Shown here piece after piece: positions 24,484 to 32,534 of a DNA stretch of 34,866 nucleotides. Numbering within the stretch: the first letter of the stretch is position 1; each line of letters starts with the position of its first letter. The stretch comes from an uncultured Propionibacteriaceae bacterium (GTDB lineage Bacteria > Actinomycetota > Actinomycetes > Propionibacteriales > Propionibacteriaceae): assembly GCA_945911015.1 (NCBI GenBank), contig CAMDZW010000037.1, positions 1 to 34,866 of the forward strand. Reading direction: 5' to 3'. A program made the position numbers and the translations under genes. The notes under the pieces were generated by a model. The model worked only from the letters and a program-made list of their open reading frames with translations, ran no database searches and was not told the DNA's origin.

Positions 24484-25935
24484 GTGCCCATGCAGCGGAC
24501 CGAAGTCGACCTGTCGATTCATGTCGACCGGGCCAATCCTCGGCCGTTGCCGGTGCAGATTGCTGATGCGATACGCGACCTGATCGACCGTGGCATCCTG
24601 CTGCCCGGCGAGCGGATCCCGGCGACCAGGCCGCTGGCTGCGCGTTGGGGAGTGTCCCGGGGCAGTGTGGTGGCAGCGGTTGACCAGCTGGTGGCCGAGG
24701 GCTATCTGATCGGGGTGGTCGGTTCCGGCACGATCGTCAACCCGCAACTCCACACCGCGCATCCGACGAGGACACCGAAGCGGCGACGCCGGCGTCCACC
24801 GACGACCAGGAATCGCCCACTGATCGATCTCTCCCCGACCACTGTCAGCGGTGGCACCGACACCCGTTGGCGGGCAGCCTGGCGTGAGGCGGCCGCCGAA
24901 CTCGGTCCGACCGCACCGCCTCCGGCAGGGGTGATCGCCCTTCGGGTCGAGTTGGCCTCCCATCTGCGCCGGATGCGTGGGGTGGCGGCAGAAGCTGAGG
25001 ATGTGGTCGTCACCACGGGCGCTCGCGACGGGCTCGGGCTGCTGCTGGGAGTGCTCGGGTCCCGGCAAGGGAGATCCTTGCGGGTTGCGGTCGAGGATCC
25101 CGGATATCCCAGCCTCAGAAGGGTTCCCGCGCGAATGGGAGCCGAGCTGGTCACCGTCCCCGTGGATGAGGAGGGCATCTCGGTCCACGCCCTCCAGCGG
25201 CTTCGAAGGGCCCCCGATGTCGTCGTGGTCACCCCGAGTCACCAGTACCCGCTGGGCCACTCGATGTCAGCGGCTCGGCGTCACCAGCTTCTTGCCTGGG
25301 CGCGGGACAGCGGCACCCATCTTGTCGAGGACGACTTCGACTCCGAGCTCCGCCACGTCGGCGCACCGCTGCCGGCACTGGCAGCCCTTGACCGCCAGAC
25401 GGTGCCCGAGGGGTCGGTGGTCACCACGCTCGGCTCCTTCTCCCGTACGGTGAGCGGCGATCTGGGTGCCGGATCGGTCTTCCTGCCCCAGGATCTCGTC
25501 GCCGATGTGGTACGGCTGAGGGCCGACCTGGGCGGTCTGCCGTCGGGAGTCATGCAACGAGCGCTGGCCCACTACCTGGCCAGTGGAGGACTGCGGCGAC
25601 GGATCGAGGCCATGCGGCGTGACCATCGGCGCCGGCGGGCCCGGCTGTCGCTGATCCTGACCGACCTGGCCGATGCGCGGGCGATCTTCATGGATGGCGG
25701 AGTCCACGCGGTCATCGAGGTCGGCGGCGGTGTGGAGCGGGAGACCGGCATCGTCGACAGTGCTGCGGCACACGGCATCCGGGTCGTGCCGCTCAGCCGC
25801 TACTGGGCCCACGACCGGGCCTCGCGGCGGTACGGCATCGTCCTGGGCCACCCAGCCCCGGACTCACCCGGCGAGCACGCGCTGACCGAGCTGGCGACGA
25901 TCGTGAACCGGACCGCCCTGCAGTGCAACGGATGA
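24484..25935 (+). CDS. MocR-type regulator (GntR winged helix + aminotransferase-like domain) with a substituted PLP lysine
   Basis: The 483-residue protein has a GntR winged helix (residues ~22-85: LPVQIADAIRDLIDRGILLPGERIPATRPLA up to VGSGTIV, read as one domain), an Arg-rich linker (~96-112, KRRRRRPP) and a fold-type I aminotransferase domain. Family landmarks are VEDPGYPSLR (203-212), TPSHQYPLG (250-258) and EDDFDSELR (282-290). At the usual SK site, where lysine binds PLP, the sequence is LGSFSRTVSG with Arg321 instead, and the usual Tyr of EDDYDSE is Phe285. It may therefore sense PLP or another ligand without a Schiff base. PdxR of actinobacteria belongs to this family, but this gene is far from pdxS and no AGTGG box is seen upstream of it. 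Confidence 0.88.
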   Translation: MPMQRTEVDLSIHVDRANPRPLPVQIADAIRDLIDRGILLPGERIPATRPLAARWGVSRGSVVAAVDQLVAEGYLIGVVGSGTIVNPQLHTAHPTRTPKRRRRRPPTTRNRPLIDLSPTTVSGGTDTRWRAAWREAAAELGPTAPPPAGVIALRVELASHLRRMRGVAAEAEDVVVTTGARDGLGLLLGVLGSRQGRSLRVAVEDPGYPSLRRVPARMGAELVTVPVDEEGISVHALQRLRRAPDVVVVTPSHQYPLGHSMSAARRHQLLAWARDSGTHLVEDDFDSELRHVGAPLPALAALDRQTVPEGSVVTTLGSFSRTVSGDLGAGSVFLPQDLVADVVRLRADLGGLPSGVMQRALAHYLASGGLRRRIEAMRRDHRRRRARLSLILTDLADARAIFMDGGVHAVIEVGGGVERETGIVDSAAAHGIRVVPLSRYWAHDRASRRYGIVLGHPAPDSPGEHALTELATIVNRTALQCNG

Positions 25936-26166
25936 ACTGAGCGCCGTCGAAATCCCACGGAGTGAGACACGCCGGTGTGTCCTTACCCCTTGACCAAACC
26001 CTTCTTCGGGTGCAGTCTGGAGATGTCTCAAGCCACCGGGACGTCGCACTGCACACGTCCTTGGCGGGGCTGTGACAAACCCTCCCCACGTGCTGTGCAG
26101 CAGCGTCCCACGGCTTGCTCGTCCGGCAATTGCACGGTGCAGCTGCCGCCACGGAAGGAGCACGTC

Positions 26167-26439
26167 ATGACCATCCTGTTCTATCTCGTTCTCGGGTTGA
26201 TCGCCGGTGCGTTGGCCAAGCTCATCCTGCCCGGGAAGCAAGGTGGCGGCATCATCGCCACCCTCGTCCTGGGCGTCCTCGGGGCACTGGTCGGCGGCCT
26301 ACTGGGCAACCTCATCTTCCAGGGGGAGTTCAGCCTCGAACTCAGCGGTAGCTGGTTCTGGTCATTGATCACGGCCGTGGTCGGCTCGCTGATCCTCCTG
26401 CTCATCTACGGCGCTGTCACCGGCCGTCGCAAGGCGTGA
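26167..26439 (+). CDS. GlsB/YeaQ/YmgE-family small membrane stress protein
   Basis: The 90-residue protein starts at MTILFYLVLGLIAGALAKL with GGAAGGAGC upstream; a longer in-frame extension has no support. It consists of three hydrophobic segments with glycine-rich turns: LVLGLIAGALAKLILPG, GGIIATLVLGVLGALVGGLLG and SLITAVVGSLILLLIYGAV, the hallmark of the transglycosylase-associated (GlsB/YeaQ) family, of general-stress association and unknown biochemistry. It is followed by a CsbD-like gene, another general-stress family. The 231 bases upstream hold short hairpins (GACAC/GTGTC at 25966-25981) but no promoter I would call. Confidence 0.88.
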   Translation: MTILFYLVLGLIAGALAKLILPGKQGGGIIATLVLGVLGALVGGLLGNLIFQGEFSLELSGSWFWSLITAVVGSLILLLIYGAVTGRRKA

Positions 26440-26500
26440 GGGGACGTCCCCTCCCGCAACGTCCAACACGCGCACAATCCCCCATCACAAGGAGACTGAC

Positions 26501-26692
26501 ATGTCTGGTGCATTCGACAAGATCAAGGGAACCGTCGAAGAGAAGGTCGGCGAGGCCAAGCAGAAGGTTGGCGACGCCACCGACGACCTCGGCCTGCAAG
26601 CCGAAGGCGTGGCCGACCAGGTCAAGGGCAAGTTCCACAAGGCCGAAGGCGAGGTCAAGGACCGGGTCGACGAGGCGGACGACAAGACCTGA
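26501..26692 (+). CDS. CsbD-like stress-response protein
   Basis: The 63-residue, highly charged protein MSGAFDKIKGTVEEKVGEA continues with KQKVGDATDDLGLQAEG and ADQVKGKFHKAEGEVKD, the standard CsbD pattern of amphipathic helices starting KIKG. AAGGAG lies seven bases before the ATG. CsbD is a general-stress (sigma-B type) marker in Gram-positive bacteria, of unknown molecular role. It is 61 bases after the GlsB-like gene and is followed by two hairpins, so the two genes probably form one unit. Confidence 0.92.
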   Translation: MSGAFDKIKGTVEEKVGEAKQKVGDATDDLGLQAEGVADQVKGKFHKAEGEVKDRVDEADDKT

Positions 26693-26704
26693 GTCGTCCG
26701 GCTC

Positions 26705-26728
26705 CACCGAGGTTTCACGCCCTCGGTG
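26705..26728 (+). terminator. Hairpin downstream of the CsbD-like gene
   Basis: CACCGAGG (26705-26712) and CCTCGGTG (26721-26728) form a perfect eight-pair stem with an eight-base loop. Confidence 0.5.
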
Positions 26729-26745
26729 CTGCTGATGCCGTTGAC

Positions 26746-26782
26746 CGCTGGCCCCACCTGCCATGGGTAGGTGGGGCCAGCG
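26746..26782 (+). terminator. Strong 14-bp terminator hairpin before the penicillin-binding protein gene
   Basis: CGCTGGCCCCACCT (26746-26759) pairs perfectly with AGGTGGGGCCAGCG (26769-26782) around a nine-base loop. It lacks a U-tract, as is common in high-GC actinobacteria, and would insulate the stress genes from the next promoter. Confidence 0.7.
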
Positions 26783-26807
26783 CCGTCCCACACCTGGTGG
26801 GTCCGGG

Positions 26808-26813
26808 TAGGTT
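26808..26813 (+). promoter_or_regulatory. Candidate leaderless -10 element of the penicillin-binding protein gene
   Basis: TAGGTT, six bases (CAGGTC), then ATG at 26820. CAGG is too close to the ATG to act as a normal ribosome site. Confidence 0.5.
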
Positions 26814-26819
26814 CAGGTC

Positions 26820-28685
26820 ATGATCGTTCGCCGGGTCCGGCAGTGGGCCGCCGTCGTGTTGGTCCTCCTCCTCACGGCCTGCGCCCCCGCTCCCGGCGTG
26901 GACCAGCCCACCCCACTCGACGACCTGATCGCTCGTCTCATCACCGGTCTGGCCCAGGGCACGCTCACCGATGTCCCGACCAATGACCCCGGCGCCGATG
27001 CCGAACTGGCCGAAATCCTTGCCGGCATGGGCGAGTTCCACCCTGCTGTGACTGCTGGCCCACCGCGGGAGACCGGCACCGACCGGCAGGTCACCCTCAG
27101 CTGGGACTGGAACCTCGCCGGCAACAGCTGGAGTTATCAGACGGTCGCGACCCTCACCCCCGGTGAGACCGAGGCCTGGCAGCTCCGTTGGGGCGCCTCA
27201 ATCGTCCATCCACAGCTCACCGGTCTCACCCGCCTCGTCCACGGTCGCACCCCGGCGCCTCGCGGCATGATCCGTGCCGCCAACCATGACCCGTTGACCG
27301 CGCTGCTGCCGGTCACCCGGATCGGCATCGACAAGTCCCGGATGGACGACGACCAGACCAGAGACTCCGCAACCCGACTCGCGCAGGCCCTCGACCTCGA
27401 TGTCGACGCCTATGTGGAACGGGTCATGGCCGCGGGTGACCAGGCCTGGGTCGAAGCGATCACCCTGCGTGGCCGTGGCCAGAACATCCCAGATGCCGCC
27501 TACGACATCCCTGGAGTGCTGCTGCAGAGGGACGACATGGTCCTCGAGACGGTCAAGGGGCGAGCCGGTGGCCTCATCGGCACCGTCGGTGAGGCCACCG
27601 CCGAACTCATCGAAGGCTCCCAGGGCAGGATCAGGGCCGGTGACCAGGTCGGTCTGAGTGGGCTGCAGCGCCGCCATGACGACACCCTGCGCGGGGTCGC
27701 CGGTAGCACCGTACGGCTCGTCGCCCGGGAATCCACCGAGGCCGATGTCGAGCCGGTCGAACTGTTCACCGCAGCGCCGGTGGCTGGCCGTGACCTCACC
27801 GTCTCGCTGGACCTTCCCCTGCAGGACAAGGCCGACGAAATCCTCGCCGGCGTGACAACCGATGCGGCGGTGGCGGTCGTACGTCCCTCGACTGGTGCCG
27901 TACTGGCGTTGTCCTCCCATTCCTCCGATGGTCAGCCGCTGGCCAACTTTGGACGATTTCCACCCGGCTCGACCTTCAAAATCGCCAGCGCGCTGGCGCT
28001 GGTACGGCAGGGCCTGGGGCCCGACTCCCCGCTCGACTGTCCCGCCACGATCACGGTCGAGGGCCGGACCTTCACCAACTACAGCGACTTCCCGACCTCG
28101 CGGGTGGGGGCGATGACCCTCGCGGATGCGATCGCGACCTCCTGCAACACTGCCCTGATCGGTCAACATGCCTCGCTGAGCGGGATCCGGCTGCGTGAGG
28201 CGGCGATCAGTCTGGGTGTCGGCGCCGACCATGACGTCGGCTTCCCTGCCTTCTACGGCGAGGTCCCCGATCCGGTCGACACCGTGGGGCTGGCCGCTGC
28301 GATCATCGGCCAGGGCACGGTCGAAGCCTCCCCGATGGCGATGGCCGGTCTGGCCGCCTCCGTTGCAGCCGGACACACTGTGCTGCCCTGGCTGCTCAGC
28401 TCCAACCAGCCCACACCGACCGGCACGCCACTCACCGAGGACGAAGCCGACGCCCTGCAGCAGATGATGGCCGAAACCGTACGCTCGGGCACTGCACAGT
28501 CCTTGCAAGGAATCGTCGTCGGTGCCAAGTCCGGCACCGCCGAGTACGGCACGGCGAACCCGCCCGACACCCATGCCTGGATGATTGCCTGGACCGACGA
28601 TGATCTCGCGATCGCGGTCCTGGTCACCGATGCCACCTCAGGCGCGCGCGATGCAGCACCGATCATCCGGGACCTGCTGTCATGA
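26820..28685 (+). CDS. Class B penicillin-binding lipoprotein with MecA-N-like domain
   Basis: This 621-residue transpeptidase cross-links peptidoglycan outside the membrane. The N-terminus is a lipoprotein signal (VVLVLLLTAC, Cys21) rather than the usual membrane anchor. Residues ~30-140 resemble the NTF2-like MecA N-terminal domain, followed by a dimerisation region (RTPAPRG near 143, in place of the usual RGxIxDR). The transpeptidase motifs are intact: S384-T-F-K387 in PPGSTFK, S441-C-N443 in TSCNTAL and K570-S-G-T in GAKSGTAEYG. It resembles actinobacterial PbpA-like lipoproteins of unassigned beta-lactam affinity. The next gene overlaps its stop (ATGA). Confidence 0.9.
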   Translation: MIVRRVRQWAAVVLVLLLTACAPAPGVDQPTPLDDLIARLITGLAQGTLTDVPTNDPGADAELAEILAGMGEFHPAVTAGPPRETGTDRQVTLSWDWNLAGNSWSYQTVATLTPGETEAWQLRWGASIVHPQLTGLTRLVHGRTPAPRGMIRAANHDPLTALLPVTRIGIDKSRMDDDQTRDSATRLAQALDLDVDAYVERVMAAGDQAWVEAITLRGRGQNIPDAAYDIPGVLLQRDDMVLETVKGRAGGLIGTVGEATAELIEGSQGRIRAGDQVGLSGLQRRHDDTLRGVAGSTVRLVARESTEADVEPVELFTAAPVAGRDLTVSLDLPLQDKADEILAGVTTDAAVAVVRPSTGAVLALSSHSSDGQPLANFGRFPPGSTFKIASALALVRQGLGPDSPLDCPATITVEGRTFTNYSDFPTSRVGAMTLADAIATSCNTALIGQHASLSGIRLREAAISLGVGADHDVGFPAFYGEVPDPVDTVGLAAAIIGQGTVEASPMAMAGLAASVAAGHTVLPWLLSSNQPTPTGTPLTEDEADALQQMMAETVRSGTAQSLQGIVVGAKSGTAEYGTANPPDTHAWMIAWTDDDLAIAVLVTDATSGARDAAPIIRDLLS

Positions 28686-29074
28686 ATCGGCGAGTACGGG
28701 CTGGCGTCACCCTGGCGATCGTCATCGCCCTCGGCCTGGCGCTGCAACTGATCCGCAACCAGCCATGGACCGACCTGGCCGGAACGATTCTCTACGTTGC
28801 TGCGATCGCCTGTCTGGGGGCGGTGATCATCCCCGGTCGGCCGGTGCTGGTGACCGGGATCAGCGTTGGATGGGCACTGGTCGTCGAAGGGTGGCAAGCG
28901 ACCGGCATGCCGGCCGCTCTGGTCAGCACGATGCCGCCGTTGCGCGTGGTCACGGGCACCACCTTTGCGTGGTGGGATCTGGTCTGGACAGGCGTGGCGG
29001 CACCCCTGGCGTGGGCGGTGCTGCAGCTGGTCTCACCTGCCGAGCCAGACAAGGATGCTGCTTTGCAGCAATGA
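28682..29074 (+). CDS. DUF2809-like small membrane protein
   Basis: The 130-residue protein starts in the ATGA overlap with the preceding gene. It has about four hydrophobic segments (VTLAIVIALGLALQLI, GTILYVAAIACLGAVII, VLVTGISVGWALVVEGWQ, WDLVWTGVAAPLAWAVLQL). The segment GWALVVEGWQATGMPA resembles DUF2809 proteins, which are small integral membrane proteins of unknown function. Translational coupling to the penicillin-binding protein suggests a role at the envelope, but this is inference from position only. Confidence 0.65.
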   Translation: MNRRVRAGVTLAIVIALGLALQLIRNQPWTDLAGTILYVAAIACLGAVIIPGRPVLVTGISVGWALVVEGWQATGMPAALVSTMPPLRVVTGTTFAWWDLVWTGVAAPLAWAVLQLVSPAEPDKDAALQQ

Positions 29075-29132
29075 TTTGCAGAGTTTGCAGACGAAGCTGG
29101 GGGTCTGCCCTTGCCATGTGTTGTGATCAACA
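29062..29132 (+). promoter_or_regulatory. Possible operator region upstream of the orphan binding protein
   Basis: TTTGCAG occurs three times in 29 bases (29062-29068, 29075-29081, 29084-29090), and TGTTG-TGAT-CAACA (29119-29132) is an inverted repeat of the sort recognised by LacI-type regulators. The first copy overlaps the end of the DUF2809-like gene. No regulator gene is adjacent. Confidence 0.35.
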
Positions 29133-29175
29133 GACCTGAACATGGCGCGAAGTCGCGCGGACTGGGGAGAGAATC

Positions 29176-30819
29176 ATGATCAATCGACGACAGCTTCTGG
29201 CTGCAGGAGGCCTCGCCACGGCGGGGCTTGCTGCCGCAGCCTGCACGCCGGGCGGATCCGGTCAACCCGGCGCGTCCACCAATCCGACGACCGGCGGGGG
29301 TGGCGGCGGGGCGGAGGTTGCTGCCCACCCGAGCTTCATCCCGTACGAGGGAATCACGCCCGACCTGCCCGCCTTGGACAACGGCACCTCGCCCTACTTC
29401 AAGTCCGCTCCGGTCGACTGGCCCGACTTCACCGATGTCGTGCCCGGCAACGGTGGGGAGGTGCGGTGCCACACCTTCATGAACTCGATCCCGACCGGCA
29501 AGCCGAACCAGTGGTGGGAGGCGATCGAGAAGGAGGTTGGGGCCACCATCAAGGTGGAGGGCGCTGCGATCGGCGACTACCCGAGCAAGTTCCAGACGAT
29601 GGTCGCTGGCGGCGACATTGCCGACATGGTGGCCGTCCTGCCGGACCAGGTGCCGCACCTGGGACAGGTGCTTGAGGCCACCTTTGCCGACCTGAGCGAC
29701 CACCTCTCCGGGGATGCGATCAAGGACTTCCCGGGTCTGGCCAACATCCCTTCCTACACGTGGGATGCCTGCATCTACGGCGGTCGGATCCGGATGATCC
29801 CGATCCATCGCTTCATGCTGGACAGCGTCTCGTCGATGATCCGCAAGGACGTCGCCGAACGACTCGGAGCCCCGACCGAGCCGAAGAACGGCGACGAGTA
29901 CTACGAGATGCTCAAGACGCTCCATGTGCCGAGTGAACAGATCTTCGCCACCAACTCCGTGATCGGTGTGTTCAACACCGTCGCCCAGATGATGGGTGTG
30001 CCCAACGAGTGGGCCGAGGAGGGAGGTGCGTTCACCAAGGACATCGAGACTGATGCCTATGTCGAGGCCTTGGAGTTCATGCGCAAGGTGTGGGCCGAGG
30101 ACCTCATCCATCCCAATGCCTTCGATGCCAACTTCAGCCTGCAGACCCAGGCCATGTTCAACACCGGCAAGAGTGTCCTCGGCTTCGGCTCGACCTGGAT
30201 GGGCAACGCCACCCAGGCCGCCACAGCTGATCCCGAGGCCGAGAGTTCGTGGTTCCCGATCATGAAGTGGGATGGCAGTGGCCCGGCTGGACGGTGGTCC
30301 GGCACGGGCGCCCCATACCTGTGCGCCATCAAGCAGGGTGACGATGAGCGGGTCAGGGAACTCATCGGGATCTCCAACTGGTTTGCCTCGCCGTGGGGCA
30401 CCAAGCAGTACTACCTCTTCCGCGCGGGGGTCGAGGGCCACAACTACGAGTTCGACGCTGACGGCAAGCGCGTCACCATCGAGGAGAACAAGGCCGAGAA
30501 CATGGGCCCGCTGATCTACATGGGTTCGTCGGCGCTGGTGCACAATAGCGACGCCTATCCCGAGATCGCCCAGATGGAATACGAATCCGAGGCCGAAGGC
30601 ATGGACCACGTCATGCCGCTGCCCATCAATGGTCTCGAGTCCGAAACGGGGCAGACCAAGAATGCCCAGCTGACCAAGATCATCTCCGACGGTCGCGCCG
30701 ACATCATCACCGGCCGCAAGGAGGTCAGCGCCTGGGAAGGCATCGTGGCTGACTGGAAGTCCAAGGGTGGCGACCAGGTGCGCACCGAGTACGAGGCGTC
30801 GCTGCAGGCCCGCGGCTGA
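29176..30819 (+). CDS. LplA-type extracellular solute-binding lipoprotein, Tat-exported, without adjacent permeases
   Basis: The 547-residue protein has a twin-arginine motif NRRQLL directly before a lipobox (AAAAC, Cys23), so it is predicted to be exported folded and then lipidated; a Gly-rich tether follows. GGGGAGAG precedes the ATG. The body (WWEAIEKEVGATIKVEG, YPSKFQTMVAGGDIADMV, IRKDVAERLGAPTEPKNGDEYYEM) matches the LplA/aldouronate-type binding proteins of carbohydrate ABC importers, normally encoded with two permeases (LplB/YtcP type). None is found here: a terminator follows and the next gene is on the other strand. Ligand probably an oligosaccharide or glycan fragment, by family. 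Confidence 0.85.
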   Translation: MINRRQLLAAGGLATAGLAAAACTPGGSGQPGASTNPTTGGGGGGAEVAAHPSFIPYEGITPDLPALDNGTSPYFKSAPVDWPDFTDVVPGNGGEVRCHTFMNSIPTGKPNQWWEAIEKEVGATIKVEGAAIGDYPSKFQTMVAGGDIADMVAVLPDQVPHLGQVLEATFADLSDHLSGDAIKDFPGLANIPSYTWDACIYGGRIRMIPIHRFMLDSVSSMIRKDVAERLGAPTEPKNGDEYYEMLKTLHVPSEQIFATNSVIGVFNTVAQMMGVPNEWAEEGGAFTKDIETDAYVEALEFMRKVWAEDLIHPNAFDANFSLQTQAMFNTGKSVLGFGSTWMGNATQAATADPEAESSWFPIMKWDGSGPAGRWSGTGAPYLCAIKQGDDERVRELIGISNWFASPWGTKQYYLFRAGVEGHNYEFDADGKRVTIEENKAENMGPLIYMGSSALVHNSDAYPEIAQMEYESEAEGMDHVMPLPINGLESETGQTKNAQLTKIISDGRADIITGRKEVSAWEGIVADWKSKGGDQVRTEYEASLQARG

Positions 30820-30832
30820 CCGCTGATTCACC

Positions 30833-30877
30833 TGACGATCCCCTCGACCCTGCCCACCGGGGTCGTGGGGATCGTCA
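30833..30877 (+). terminator. Long terminator hairpin after the orphan binding protein
   Basis: TGACGATCCCC (30833-30843) pairs with GGGGATCGTCA (30867-30877); inside it CGACCC (30845-30850) pairs with GGGTCG (30860-30865), with a single T-T mismatch between. The total is 17 pairs with a nine-base loop. Confidence 0.8.
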
Positions 30878-31080
30878 TCTGTGGGCCGACGTGGACAGCA
30901 ATGGGACTGGTCGGATCACCTCGTGGCGTTCCGGCTGACACTCACCGGCCAATTCCTGCCAACTCTGCCGCTCTGGAGCTAGATGGCCGCCATGCGAGGT
31001 CATCGAAGCTGTGGGCGGCTGATTTCGTAGGCATGCGGGCCGGACATCGACTTCCGGGATGCACCGCAAACGGCAACAGA
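30878..31080. other. Intergenic stretch with no recognisable feature
   Basis: Between the terminators of two convergent genes I find no ORF with a plausible start and protein-like composition, no RNA gene and no repeat. Confidence 0.6.
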
Positions 31081-31106
31081 GGTGGCCCGGCAGATGCCGG
31101 GCCACC
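31081..31106 (-). terminator. Terminator hairpin of the TcyP-like gene
   Basis: GGTGGCCCGGC (31081-31091) and GCCGGGCCACC (31096-31106) form a perfect 11-pair stem with an AGAT loop (ATCT on the transcribed strand), 18 bases after the minus-strand stop codon and followed by TCTGTTGCC. Confidence 0.8.
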
Positions 31107-31124
31107 CCTGGGGGGAACTCAGGA

Positions 31125-32534
31125 TCAGACGGAGACGAGCTCCTTCTCCGTCTCCTGGTCCTGCTCGTCCTCGTACTCCGACTCCTCCAAGCGCGCAGCA
31201 GCTGCGCCCCAGCGGTTGGTGTTGTAGCGGTTCAGATCCAGCAGGCCGTTGCGCTTGGCCACGATGGTCGGGACCAGGGCCTGTCCGGCGACATTGGTCG
31301 CGGTGCGGATCATGTCGAGGATCGGGTCGATGGCCAGCAACAGACCAACACCCTCGAGCGGCAGGCCGAGTGTGGCCAGCGTCAGGGTCAGCATGACCGT
31401 CGCACTGGTCATGCCGGCGGTCGCGGACGATCCGACGATCGAGACGAAGGCAATCAGCAGGTAGTCGGTGACCTGCAGATCAACGCCGAACAGCTGGGCC
31501 ACGGTGATCGCAGCCAGTGCCGGGTAGATCGCGGCGCAGCCGTCCATCTTCGTGGTGGCACCGAACGGCACCGCGAAGCTGGCGTACTCCTTGGCCACAC
31601 CGAGATTGCGCGTGGTGACGCGCTGGGTCAGCGGCAGGGTGCCGATCGAGCTACGCGAGACGAACCCGAACTGGATCGCTGGCCAGGCACCGGCGTAGAA
31701 CTTCAGTGGGTTCAGGCCATTGAGGCGAGTGACGATGGGGTAGATGACCACCAGGACAATGGCGCAACCGACATAGACGTCAACGGTGAAGATCGCCAGC
31801 GGAGCAATCAGATCCCAGTTGTAGGTGGCCACGGCGCGGCCGATCAGGGCGCCGGTGCCGATCGGCGACAGCAGGATGACCCACCACACCAGCTTGGAGA
31901 AGATCTCAAGGCCACCGCGGGCGAAGTTGACGAACGGCTCGGCCTTCTTGCCGACGGCCAGGGCAGCAGCACCGATGGCGATGCCGATCACGATCAGCTG
32001 CAGCACGTTGAACGACAGGCTCGAGGAGACGCTGATGGCCGAATCGGACTGGCTGACGCGGCTGGACACCTCGAGACCGAAGATGTTGCCCGGGATGATC
32101 GAGTTCAGGAAGTCGAGCCAAGAGCCGGTGCGGCCGGGTGCCGTGCCGCTGGCCGGGTCGAGGTCGGCATGGGCGCCGGGCTGGGTGATGATGCCCAGCG
32201 CAATGCCGACGATCACCGACAGGCCGGCCGTGATGGCAAACCAGATCAGGGTCTGGGTGGCGAGCTTGGCGGCATTGGTGACCTGGCGCAGGTTGGCGAT
32301 GGAGACGATGATCGCGGTCAGCACCAGCGGCACGACCAGGATCTGGAGCAGCTTCACAAAGGTCGAGCCCACGGTCGACAGGGTCGTGGTCAGCCAGGTG
32401 ATCTCGAAGTTGCGGGCAACGAGACCGAGGATGATGCCGACGCCGAGGCCGATGAAGATCTGGGCCCAGAACGGGATCTTGAAACGCTTCTTCGGCGCCG
32501 CTTCGACGGCATCCTCAGTGGCGGAGGTGGACAT
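31125..32534 (-). CDS. tcyP: TcyP-like cystine:cation symporter (DAACS family)
   Basis: I start at MSTSATEDAV (469 residues), 26 codons inside the longest frame, with AAAGGAAC correctly placed upstream. It is a sodium/proton-dicarboxylate-type (DAACS) symporter with about eight helices. Family motifs are SRSSIGTLPLTQR in the first re-entrant loop, FGATTKMDGCAAIYPAL in helix 7, SIVGSSATAGM in the second loop and DPILDMIRTATNVAGQ in helix 8. The GCA(A/G)xYPA element and EPLIDMxRTALNV-type helix 8 resemble TcyP/YdjN cystine transporters more than glutamate or C4-dicarboxylate carriers, to the extent I can recall. The cysteine-type leader peptide upstream independently supports cystine uptake. 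The C-terminus is strongly acidic (EESEYEDEQDQETEKEL). Confidence 0.8.
   Translation of the reverse strand: MSTSATEDAVEAAPKKRFKIPFWAQIFIGLGVGIILGLVARNFEITWLTTTLSTVGSTFVKLLQILVVPLVLTAIIVSIANLRQVTNAAKLATQTLIWFAITAGLSVIVGIALGIITQPGAHADLDPASGTAPGRTGSWLDFLNSIIPGNIFGLEVSSRVSQSDSAISVSSSLSFNVLQLIVIGIAIGAAALAVGKKAEPFVNFARGGLEIFSKLVWWVILLSPIGTGALIGRAVATYNWDLIAPLAIFTVDVYVGCAIVLVVIYPIVTRLNGLNPLKFYAGAWPAIQFGFVSRSSIGTLPLTQRVTTRNLGVAKEYASFAVPFGATTKMDGCAAIYPALAAITVAQLFGVDLQVTDYLLIAFVSIVGSSATAGMTSATVMLTLTLATLGLPLEGVGLLLAIDPILDMIRTATNVAGQALVPTIVAKRNGLLDLNRYNTNRWGAAAARLEESEYEDEQDQETEKELVSV

Noticed and set aside
24262..25260. 332-codon minus-strand frame that could fill the gap before the MocR gene
   Set aside because: Most of it is antisense to the MocR coding region and its translation is compositionally random; the Tat-remnant reading of 24207-24453 explains the gap better.
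24484..25935. Assigning this MocR protein as PdxR, regulator of pdxS in this window
   Set aside because: It is about 19.5 kb from pdxS, has no AGTGG box upstream and lacks the PLP lysine; the link remains possible but is not supported enough for a gene symbol.
28792..30831. 679-codon minus-strand open frame opposite the orphan binding protein
   Set aside because: The opposite strand encodes a complete Tat-lipoprotein with ribosome site and terminator; the antisense frame has no start signal or family pattern.
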